A stretch of DNA of 64,000 bases, taken from positions 1-64,000 of the forward strand of contig JAETSI010000014.1 of NCBI GenBank assembly GCA_021769725.1, read 5' to 3'. The stretch is from Oscillospiraceae bacterium. Lineage in GTDB: Bacteria; Bacillota; Clostridia; Oscillospirales; Ruminococcaceae. The notes beneath the pieces are model-generated. The model was not told the origin of the DNA and did not search any database. It saw only the letters and a program-made list of their open reading frames with translations. Shown here piece after piece: positions 44,079 through 52,235 of the stretch. Numbering within the stretch: position 1 is the first letter of the stretch; each line of letters opens with the position of its first letter. The translations under genes and the position numbers were made by a program.

Positions 44079-46775
44079 ATGACAGAGTATAAATGTATTA
44101 TGTGCGGAGAAACAGATGAAAACCAAAAAATTCATAATTGTCCCGTCTGTGGTTATCGGATGTTTCAGACGCCCTATGAGAAAAATGTAATTCTTCGTAA
44201 GGAGATTCAAGACTTCTTACTTAAACTTTGTGAGATATCTGTGCGTAATAAGGAGTTGTGCTTTGTCAGGGAAAACCAAAAATCATCCAAAAAAGAAAAA
44301 ATCAGCATAAAATCGGATCAGATGCGCTTTCCTTCCTTTGAAAAGATATTCAGCTATGCTGTAATTGCCAGAAAAACAGAGGAATTCCTTGATCGGCTGA
44401 CATCTTCTTTTGAGCATATCAAAGAGTATATTCAAACGCCATTTGCCATGGAATATGCCGTTATTACAGAAAATGCAGAGGAATCTATCCAAGAACGCAG
44501 TCAGGAACTCAAAGAATTGCTTAAAATCATTAGTATCGAATACAATCCCGATGAAATCAAGCTGCCTGTCATCAAGCTGAAATATTCTGAAGTTCCCGAT
44601 GAGAATATAGAAAAATATGTGTCGGAGATATTTTCACTCTCAGATCAGTTGTTGCTGAAAATCAGAAAGTTTATCAAACAAAATCATGTTTTTGGGGCAT
44701 TCTATACGAAAACAAATTCCGATAAATACAAGGTGAAAACCCAGGGCATTCCGTTGCAGCTGAAAAAACAGACCGATGCCATGCAAAGAACGCTGAATAA
44801 AAAATATGTTGTCGATCTTTTATCCGATGGCTCTGAAGAAATTTGTGAAATGCTTGATGTACTGTGGAAAAGCATTGCTTTGCTGACGAAGCTGCCTGTA
44901 TTGAAGCAGGAATATCATTTCAGCAGCGACAGCTTTACTTGTGATGGAATCAAAGAACTTACCGGGATATTGACAGAGATTGCAAGACGGAATTATGACA
45001 GCATTAAGGGTATGCTTTCTGATGAAGCTTTTCTCCTTGAACATGATGAAAAATCCCTGTTCAAAACTTACAACGAAATGATTGCTCATGACAGCATCGG
45101 CTATTTTGGAATGCGTTCATCCATGATTTTGAATGTTGGAGAGCATGAAGAAAAGCTCAATGCCATGATCGGTCTTGATTTGGTTAAAACAAGCATTCAG
45201 AAAATAAAGGCGTATTCATTAGCGAATAAGGGAAATTCAAACTTGAATCTCCATATGTGCTTTTATGGAAATCCGGGTACGGGCAAAACCGAGGTGGCAC
45301 GAATCATTGCAGGGATTCTTCATGAAAATGGAATACTGCCCATAAATAAAGTCATAGAAACAGACCGTAGCGGTCTTGTGGCAGCGTATGTAGGGCAGAC
45401 TGCACTCAAAACCCTCGAAATGGTTGAGAAAGCTATGGGCGGCGTTTTGTTTATTGATGAGGCTTATTCGCTGGTGCAGTCCGAGAGCGGCGGCGATTAT
45501 GGTCATGAGGCTGTAGCTGCACTGATCAAGGCGATGGAGGATCACCGCGGAAAATTCTGCGTCATTCTTGCAGGCTATCGGAATCAGATGAAGGATATGA
45601 TCGCATCCAATCCGGGATTTCAGTCACGGATTCAGTTCGAGCTTGATTTTCAGAATTACTCCAGAGAGGAACTGCGAAGTATCGCTGAGCTTATGCTTCT
45701 TAAAATGAAGTACACTATGTCGGAAAGAGCGATGGATAGAATTCTTGATATTACCGATGTTTTGCGCAAGAATGAGAACTTTGCAAATGCAAGAGAAATG
45801 CGCAATATTCTTGAACAGGTTGTGATGTGCCGGAATCTGCGATGTGCAGGAACTAAGGACAAAATGCTTGAAATCGTGGATGTAAACAGGTATATCAAGG
45901 ATTCGGGGCTAACGTTGCCTGTTTCTTCTCAGAGCAGCATCCTCACAAACGAAGAACGGCTTGAGCAGCTGGTAGGACTTGCGTCTGTCAAGCGTATGGT
46001 AAAGAAAATCAAAGCTTATGCAAAACGAAATCAGAGCAGCGATGATTTTAATATGCATATGTGTTTTTACGGAAATCCGGGAACAGGTAAAACAGAGGTC
46101 GCAAGAATTATTTCCGGACTTCTCTATGACGCCGGCGTACTTCCCGAAGCAAAGCTTGTAGAAACGGATGCAAGCGGTCTGATTGGGAAATATGTAGGCG
46201 AAACAGCGCCTAAGACGCAGGCGAAAATCAATGATGCAATGGGTGGTGTGCTCTTTATTGATGAAGCCTACGCACTTACTGAAACAAGCGGTGCTGACGG
46301 GGTTTCTTCGGGCTACGGCGACGAAGCAATTTCTGTTCTTCTGAAGGAAATGGAGGATAAGCGTGGAAAATTCTGTGTGATTCTTGCAGGCTACAAGGAG
46401 CAGATGCAGAAGCTTTTATCTTCTAATCCGGGATTTGCGTCAAGAATTCAGTTCAGCCTTGATTTTCCGGATTATTCACGTGAGGAGCTTATGCAGCTTG
46501 CAGATGTGTTTTTGTCGAAAAAGCAATACGAAATCGACTCTGATGCAATGGAGAAGCTTCTCGACGTAACGGAGTATTTCAGGCAGAATGATGATTTTGC
46601 CAATGCACGGACTCTACGGAATATTCTCGATCAGGTGATCATGAATCAGAATTTGCGTGCAGAAGATGATGAGGAAGACCGGACGATAATACTCAGTGAC
46701 GTGGAGGATTATCTGTTTGATGAGAGGATTGAACTGGAAAAGAAGAGTGCAAAGGGCAGGATCGGATTTGTTTAA
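44079..46775 (+). CDS. Zinc-ribbon protein with two CbbX/SpoVK-like AAA+ domains
   Basis: The 898-residue protein starts with a zinc ribbon (Cys 6, 9, 21, 24). A helical middle follows, then two closely similar AAA+ domains of the CbxX/CfxQ-SpoVK group. The Walker A motifs GNPGTGKT are at 397-404 and 665-672, and Walker B VLFIDEA at 456-462 and 724-730, each followed by an EMED/AMED-type helix and AGY. Such ATPases remodel partner proteins. It begins two bases after the brxL stop, so it belongs to the BREX operon, but it is not part of any BREX type I know. Confidence 0.85.
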   Translation: MTEYKCIMCGETDENQKIHNCPVCGYRMFQTPYEKNVILRKEIQDFLLKLCEISVRNKELCFVRENQKSSKKEKISIKSDQMRFPSFEKIFSYAVIARKTEEFLDRLTSSFEHIKEYIQTPFAMEYAVITENAEESIQERSQELKELLKIISIEYNPDEIKLPVIKLKYSEVPDENIEKYVSEIFSLSDQLLLKIRKFIKQNHVFGAFYTKTNSDKYKVKTQGIPLQLKKQTDAMQRTLNKKYVVDLLSDGSEEICEMLDVLWKSIALLTKLPVLKQEYHFSSDSFTCDGIKELTGILTEIARRNYDSIKGMLSDEAFLLEHDEKSLFKTYNEMIAHDSIGYFGMRSSMILNVGEHEEKLNAMIGLDLVKTSIQKIKAYSLANKGNSNLNLHMCFYGNPGTGKTEVARIIAGILHENGILPINKVIETDRSGLVAAYVGQTALKTLEMVEKAMGGVLFIDEAYSLVQSESGGDYGHEAVAALIKAMEDHRGKFCVILAGYRNQMKDMIASNPGFQSRIQFELDFQNYSREELRSIAELMLLKMKYTMSERAMDRILDITDVLRKNENFANAREMRNILEQVVMCRNLRCAGTKDKMLEIVDVNRYIKDSGLTLPVSSQSSILTNEERLEQLVGLASVKRMVKKIKAYAKRNQSSDDFNMHMCFYGNPGTGKTEVARIISGLLYDAGVLPEAKLVETDASGLIGKYVGETAPKTQAKINDAMGGVLFIDEAYALTETSGADGVSSGYGDEAISVLLKEMEDKRGKFCVILAGYKEQMQKLLSSNPGFASRIQFSLDFPDYSREELMQLADVFLSKKQYEIDSDAMEKLLDVTEYFRQNDDFANARTLRNILDQVIMNQNLRAEDDEEDRTIILSDVEDYLFDERIELEKKSAKGRIGFV

Positions 46776-46812
46776 ATGTGTAGTTTAGTTTGAATGAAAA
46801 GAGGTAAACTTT

Positions 46813-49800
46813 ATGGGTGTCATCATTTCCAACGGTGAATTAGTAAAATATACGGAAGAATATGGGGTGACCAGCATTACACTCCCGAACAGCGTGACTT
46901 CGATTGGTGCATCGGCTTTTTGTGACTGCAAAAGTCTGACCACCATCACAATCCCGGACAGCGTGACTTCGATTGGTTATTCAGCTTTTTATGGATGTAC
47001 AAACCTTACAGAAGTTAATATCCCGGAGGGTGTAACGGAAATTGATGATGCGGCTTTTTGGGGTTGTACAAACCTTACCAGTATCACGATTCCAGAAAGC
47101 ATGACGAAAATTGGTAATTCAGCTTTTTCTGGATGTACAAGCCTGAAAGAAATTAATATCCCAGAGGGTGTAACGGAAATTGGTGCAGAGGCTTTTATTG
47201 AATGTACAAGCCTTACCAGTATCACGATTCCGGAGAGTGTAACCAAAATTGCTGAGAATATTTTTTGTGGTTGTACAAACCTTACAGAAGTTAATATCCC
47301 GGAGGGTGTAACGGAAATTGATGAGTGGGCTTTTTCTGAATGTACAAGCCTGATCAGCGTCGTTATTCCAGAAAGCGTAGTAAGGCTGATTGGTATGGAA
47401 GCTTTAGAGAGAGCGGGTTTATCTGAAGGTATAATTGTTATTTTAAATGAACAGTGTGAGGATTTCTCTGAACGGTATAATGAAGCCGCTGAACAGTATG
47501 ATGAAGAGTTCATGGAACAAGTAACGCTGTTGTCAAGTGCAGTTCAAAATATTTTGATGGCTAAGTCAGTGGGCAACTCAATAGTCAATGAATTGCTGAA
47601 TTTCCAGCGTTATCTGAAATCCTATAACTTCGACTGGCGGAGGAGATTGGATGCCGTACTCGATCCGATTTTTGGTAAGCTTCCTATTACTAACATTAGT
47701 GATAAACGGGTAAAAAAAGCGATCGATTGCATTGAGCCTTTCTTCAAGCAATACGCAGGGTATCTGATCAACAGAATGAAACGATTCGACAAAGTATGCT
47801 CTGGTTATCAAGAATCCGAGAACGACCTATCCATTATCAATGCCATTGCAGATCTTATGAATGCAGCTGTGGATTCTCTGCGTATGGAGTATGTGTTTGA
47901 ACTTCCTATGAAAAGGGAAACAGTAACTTATAAGATTCCTTTGGAAGTGCTTGAAATCCGTGGTAAATGGAATAAAATACGAAATGAATCGCCTTTGTTA
48001 GCATTACGGACTCAAAAAGAAGAGCTTTTTGCTAATACAGCTGAGCTGGCTGCTGCCAAAAAGGCTTTGGCAGATAAGGAAGAAACAAGTGCAGAGCTAT
48101 CCGCTGCAATCATTGAATTGAATGGAACACTTTCAGAAAAGCAGAATGAAAGTGTTGAAGCACAGGATGCAACTGAATCCGCACAGAGCAGCTTAACGGA
48201 AGCAGAGCTGATATTAGCGAATATAAGAACCTTGAATGGAGAAAAGTGTAAAAGCTTACAAGAAGCAATTACTGAACAGGAGGTTGAACTTCAGAATTTA
48301 CAACAGGCGCTGAACGCTGCAAAGGCAGCCTATCAACACACAAAATCAGAACTGGAACAGAAACAGGCTGAACTACAGGCGAAAGCAGCATCTCTTTCCG
48401 AGAGTGTTGAGGAATATAAATTGCGTGCTATTAAGGCGCTGTTTTTCAAAAAGAAAAACGAGCAGCTTGCAGATTATTATAATGAACAGCTTGCTAAAGT
48501 TAATTATGAGATTGACAGTATCAAAAAACAGATTGAGCAGAACGATGCTTTATTGACTGAAAAGCAAGCGGATTTCGATCACAGTCAGGAACAGATTAGC
48601 AAGGAAATGCAAAGTCAATCAGAACAAATTGAAGAATTGATGGCTGAAATCCGCCTTTCTGAAACAAATGCGGAAACAAAACAATCTGAATATCAGCAAT
48701 GCATGAAGCAGTATGACAGCATTCAGCAAACAATTGCAGAAAATAAAGCAGATATTGCTTCCAAACAAAAGCGTATAGCTGAACTTTGTGATGAAATTGC
48801 AAATATGAATGATCAAATCGGTACGCTGGAGGAGAAACTTGAAAAGCTTCGAAAGGATATTGAGAATAGCTGCTTAATACTCTACCCAAGCGATGTCAAT
48901 GATCATGCACGTGAAATATATGTTTCGGCAGATGAACCAACTTCTGCATTGGAGAGGTGGGTAACCTCATGCTTTGCTTCTCATATTCATCGTAACACAG
49001 TAAGGTCAAGAATAGAGAAAAGATGGGATTTGTTGGTTCTGAGGGCTGATGCGGAAAAATCATTTGAGCTTACAGAGATGTATAAAGAAACTAAGAAGCA
49101 GATTCAGGAAACCGAGCAGGAATATGAGAAATGCAATGGGGAGATCAATGAAGTAAAACCGTATATTGCAAATTCTGAAAACGAGGATGGTTCTTATGCA
49201 TTACTTGCAAAAGTGGAAAAGAAGTTTCAGTCGCTGATGAAGTATCTTTCTGATGACTTTGTTCCACCGCAGGAACTCATGCCTTTTTATAGAGAAGGCT
49301 GTTGTCTTTCGATGGATGAAAACACATTTCTTTGGTTCTGTCCGTATTATTTCCTGCTTATCAATAAACAGAAAAACAAACTCTCTGTACGGGCGTTATC
49401 ATACAACGAATTATTGCTGTACATGAATACGCAGACGGTTTCGCTGGGATATGGAGAAACAGTCCAAAATGGGTTTGAAATCACAGACAGTCATTGGGAA
49501 TATGAACGTGCTGACGGGCAACGGAATATGCGCTATAAAGATAATCGATTAAGATATGATGTAAGAATTTATGAGCTCTTCATTTCAGTACAGGACGTGA
49601 CAAAGAGGGTAGCGTTCGCCTCAGCCGCAGACGTTGAAAGACCGATCAAATATCTTCAGGAATATCGAAATATTCTGAACAGTGAAAATGTCGGACGAAT
49701 CATCAGCAGGATTTTTCAGTGCGAGAGTACGCCTGATATCATTCATATTCATGATGATGTGATGAAAGCTATGAAAGCAGAAGCGGAGACTAAAAAGCTG

Positions 49801-50388
49801 GCAGAGAAGGAAGCTAAGGCTGCGCAATTACTTGCACAGAAAAAGGAAGAGGAAGCTAGGAAAGCCGCATTGAAAAAAGCAGCGGAAGAACGACGGATCC
49901 GTGCGGAAAAGGAAAAGGAACTGGAGGAACGCTGGCTTCGTTTGCAGCATCAGATGGCAAGCGAAGAACAGCTGATTCAGGAGAAAGAAAATATATGGGG
50001 TACAGCGGAACGATTTCTTGAGAGTAATTGTGATCAGATTCAGGAAAAATATGTTACCAATAAGTCGCCGCTGGATGTTGATGTAAAGCATAGAACCATT
50101 ACGAATAGTATGACAAAAATTTCTTTAATACAAAGAAATGCAACAGATTGCCAGAAATATGTATTATGGTTCGTGGATGCAATGGGTCAGCGTATCAGTA
50201 ATGCAAGGCTTCTTGATCAAAAGAGCGTAGGAGAGCTTTCCGTACTCCAGTTTGAACTTAAATCTCAAAGTGGCTTTTCTTCAGGTAAGGATTATTACCT
50301 CTGCGTTTTGAATTTCGAAGATGGTCAGATTCTTGGAGCACTCCCGTTTAAGATCAAAATTTCTTTTGTAAATGACTTTGATTTTTAG
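46813..50388 (+). CDS. BspA-type LRR / coiled-coil protein with PglZ-like C-terminus
   Basis: The protein has 1191 residues. Residues 16-200 are seven to eight BspA-like (LRR_5) repeats of 23 residues (LTSITIPESVTKI, GCTNLTEVNIPEG). Residues 390-740 form a long coiled coil rich in Gln/Glu, and a second charged helix lies at 970-1045. The last 45 residues (1147-1191) resemble the PglZ C-terminus and end IKISFVNDFDF. There is no signal peptide or cell-wall anchor, so it is cytoplasmic, unlike most BspA proteins. It may be a sensor or scaffold tied to BREX. Confidence 0.75.
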   Translation: MGVIISNGELVKYTEEYGVTSITLPNSVTSIGASAFCDCKSLTTITIPDSVTSIGYSAFYGCTNLTEVNIPEGVTEIDDAAFWGCTNLTSITIPESMTKIGNSAFSGCTSLKEINIPEGVTEIGAEAFIECTSLTSITIPESVTKIAENIFCGCTNLTEVNIPEGVTEIDEWAFSECTSLISVVIPESVVRLIGMEALERAGLSEGIIVILNEQCEDFSERYNEAAEQYDEEFMEQVTLLSSAVQNILMAKSVGNSIVNELLNFQRYLKSYNFDWRRRLDAVLDPIFGKLPITNISDKRVKKAIDCIEPFFKQYAGYLINRMKRFDKVCSGYQESENDLSIINAIADLMNAAVDSLRMEYVFELPMKRETVTYKIPLEVLEIRGKWNKIRNESPLLALRTQKEELFANTAELAAAKKALADKEETSAELSAAIIELNGTLSEKQNESVEAQDATESAQSSLTEAELILANIRTLNGEKCKSLQEAITEQEVELQNLQQALNAAKAAYQHTKSELEQKQAELQAKAASLSESVEEYKLRAIKALFFKKKNEQLADYYNEQLAKVNYEIDSIKKQIEQNDALLTEKQADFDHSQEQISKEMQSQSEQIEELMAEIRLSETNAETKQSEYQQCMKQYDSIQQTIAENKADIASKQKRIAELCDEIANMNDQIGTLEEKLEKLRKDIENSCLILYPSDVNDHAREIYVSADEPTSALERWVTSCFASHIHRNTVRSRIEKRWDLLVLRADAEKSFELTEMYKETKKQIQETEQEYEKCNGEINEVKPYIANSENEDGSYALLAKVEKKFQSLMKYLSDDFVPPQELMPFYREGCCLSMDENTFLWFCPYYFLLINKQKNKLSVRALSYNELLLYMNTQTVSLGYGETVQNGFEITDSHWEYERADGQRNMRYKDNRLRYDVRIYELFISVQDVTKRVAFASAADVERPIKYLQEYRNILNSENVGRIISRIFQCESTPDIIHIHDDVMKAMKAEAETKKLAEKEAKAAQLLAQKKEEEARKAALKKAAEERRIRAEKEKELEERWLRLQHQMASEEQLIQEKENIWGTAERFLESNCDQIQEKYVTNKSPLDVDVKHRTITNSMTKISLIQRNATDCQKYVLWFVDAMGQRISNARLLDQKSVGELSVLQFELKSQSGFSSGKDYYLCVLNFEDGQILGALPFKIKISFVNDFDF
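46996..47324 (+). repeat. 53-bp identical direct repeats in the LRR region
   Basis: 46996-47048 and 47272-47324 are identical over 53 bases and 276 bases apart, exactly four 23-residue LRR units. Recombination would remove four repeats in frame. Confidence 0.85.
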
Positions 50389-50468
50389 ATGCTGCCTATA
50401 TTGATGATGAGAATATAGATCCAAGCTTCTCCGCAAAATCAGGAAAGATCGGATTTTAGGAAGATATT

Positions 50469-51437
50469 ATGGAACACGAAAGAATCATAAAAATATACGA
50501 ATACCTATGCCGTTACACAGATGAAATAAGGAGTGTAACGATAAAAGAAATACAAGAGCATTTATCTAAAAGCGGAAATATGAAAGATGTTTCCGCTTTA
50601 ACTATACGCAGGGATATTGACCGTCTGACTGCTATGGGCAATGATATCCGCAAGGAAACCGGTGCACATAATACGGCAAGATACAGCCTTGTCAATAAAG
50701 GATTCACGTTTAATGAAATCAGGTTTATTGTGGATTCCATTTCTATCAATAAGTTTTTATCGTCGAATCAGAAACGTCGGCTCATCAAAAAATTTGAGGG
50801 AATGTGTTCTGAAAAAGAAGTCAGGCAGCTTATCAGCAGAATATCGCTGAACGGACGCAATTTGCCAAATCTTGACTTACTGGAAAACTTGGAGCGTGTG
50901 CATAAAATTATCTCAGAAAAACGAAAGATTGATTTTGAATACGGCAAATCCAATGCAAGAGGAGAACTTGAGTATTATAGCAAAAAGCGCAATATGATTT
51001 CCGTGAAAGTGGTCTATTTTGACGACCGTTTTTATCTGAAATGCGTCAATGCGGAAACGAAGCAGGTGAGGGTGTACCGAATTGACCGTATGAAAAATAT
51101 TATCGGCGGGGAAAAAGTGAAAGCAGTCCCTGCACTACCGAAATATGACGGTGTTGTGCTGGATATGTTCGAGCCGGAATATTTTGAATATATCACGCTG
51201 AAAGTGAAACGGTTCCTTCTGGACGATATGCTGGAGCAGTTCGGCAAATATGCCTCTGTCCGTGAGACTCCGGACGAACCGGAGTGTGTCATAATACGTG
51301 CCAAAATCGGCATCAGTGACAGTTTTTATCGTTGGGTGATGAAGTACGGCAGCAATATTGAAATTGTTGCACCTGATAGCATACGTCTGAAATTTCTGGA
51401 AGAGCTGAAAAAAGTTTTTGAAATTTATGGGAAATAA
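50469..51437 (+). CDS. WYL-domain transcriptional regulator
   Basis: This is a 322-residue protein with an N-terminal winged HTH (ALTIRRDIDRLTAMG) and a WYL domain (KVVYFDDRFYLKCVNAET, VYRIDRM) plus the C-terminal extension. WYL regulators such as BrxR and CapW control many defence islands and sense nucleic-acid ligands. Here it lies inside the island, 80 bp downstream of the LRR/coiled-coil gene, rather than at the 5' end as usual for BrxR. Confidence 0.9.
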   Translation: MEHERIIKIYEYLCRYTDEIRSVTIKEIQEHLSKSGNMKDVSALTIRRDIDRLTAMGNDIRKETGAHNTARYSLVNKGFTFNEIRFIVDSISINKFLSSNQKRRLIKKFEGMCSEKEVRQLISRISLNGRNLPNLDLLENLERVHKIISEKRKIDFEYGKSNARGELEYYSKKRNMISVKVVYFDDRFYLKCVNAETKQVRVYRIDRMKNIIGGEKVKAVPALPKYDGVVLDMFEPEYFEYITLKVKRFLLDDMLEQFGKYASVRETPDEPECVIIRAKIGISDSFYRWVMKYGSNIEIVAPDSIRLKFLEELKKVFEIYGK

Positions 51438-51469
51438 TTTCCAGTTGTGAAACTTTTGAACATCTGATT

Positions 51470-51478
51470 TGATATAAT
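51470..51478 (+). promoter_or_regulatory. Extended -10 promoter before the small LRR gene
   Basis: TGATATAAT gives a TG-extended -10 hexamer (51473-51478) with no good -35. It suggests the last part of the island has its own transcript. Confidence 0.5.
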
Positions 51479-51531
51479 AGAAGCATCAAAGGAAAACAAA
51501 TCTAAGTCTTAAAATTTTGGAGGTAATTATT

Positions 51532-51954
51532 ATGAATTTTGAAATCAATGACGGCGTGCTTGAAAACTATCTTGGCAAAGATAGGAAGGTCACGATTCCG
51601 GAAAAAACAACCGAAATCAGTGCTCAAGCATTTCTGGATACAGACGTTGAGAGAATTTCCATTCCGGACGGCGTGAAATGCTATGTAAGCGCATACGCAT
51701 TTGAACATTGTGAAGGCCTGAAATATGTTTATTTTGGCAGTGATGTGGAAGTTCCGCAGGGACACTATGAGGGCGATGAATTATTCGATGGACCGGATAC
51801 GATTTTCTATTGCTGCGATGCACTGGAGCGTATTGAGGTTTCGCCTGATAACCCATACATAAGCAGCGTGGACGGCAAGCTGTACAATAAGGATAAAACA
51901 AAGCTGCTGTACGACCCGGCGGATATGTCCTGGTGGAAAGGCTACGAGGAGTGA
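51532..51954 (+). CDS. Short LRR_5 protein
   Basis: This 140-residue protein has BspA-like repeat strands (KVTIPEKTTEISAQAFLD, RISIPDGV, AFEHCEGLKYVYFG) and a tail SVDGKLYNKDKTKLLYDP seen at the end of LRR_5 arrays. It lacks secretion signals. GGAGGT precedes the ATG. Confidence 0.8.
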   Translation: MNFEINDGVLENYLGKDRKVTIPEKTTEISAQAFLDTDVERISIPDGVKCYVSAYAFEHCEGLKYVYFGSDVEVPQGHYEGDELFDGPDTIFYCCDALERIEVSPDNPYISSVDGKLYNKDKTKLLYDPADMSWWKGYEE

Positions 51955-51960
51955 GGATTT

Positions 51961-52059
51961 ATGCTGAAAGCGTTAGTTTTCTGTGCAATCATATTTTTCG
52001 GTATCAAAACAGGTTCGGAGATTTTGTTTGATATTTTCTTTGGAGGAAAAAAGAAATGA
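51961..52059 (+). CDS. 32-aa membrane peptide
   Basis: The frame reads MLKALVFCAIIFFGIKTGSE and then ILFDIFFGGKKK: a single hydrophobic helix with a basic end. GAGTGAGGA overlaps the stop of the LRR gene and gives a good ribosome binding site. An overlapping 18-codon frame follows at 52056 after GGAGG. Possibly a toxin-like or anchoring peptide; unproven. Confidence 0.5.
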   Translation: MLKALVFCAIIFFGIKTGSEILFDIFFGGKKK

Positions 52060-52167
52060 AAAATATGTTTGTAGAGAAACTCCAATTTAAAAAGCATATA
52101 TCAAATCTTTAATTTTTACAGAAGGCAATTCTTATAGACTGTTGTAAGAAAGGTTTAAAATTTGTTT

Positions 52168-52215
52168 AGGCAACACCGTGCAAAGCAGTCAGACGGTATT
52201 TGTGCAGTGTTGCCT
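52168..52215. repeat. Hairpin AGGCAACAC/GTGTTGCCT
   Basis: Perfect 9-bp arms at 52168-52176 and 52207-52215 with further pairing inside. Located between the membrane peptide and the next LRR gene. Could be an attenuator or a small repeated palindromic element. Confidence 0.55.
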
Positions 52216-52235
52216 TTACATAAAAAGGAGAATTT

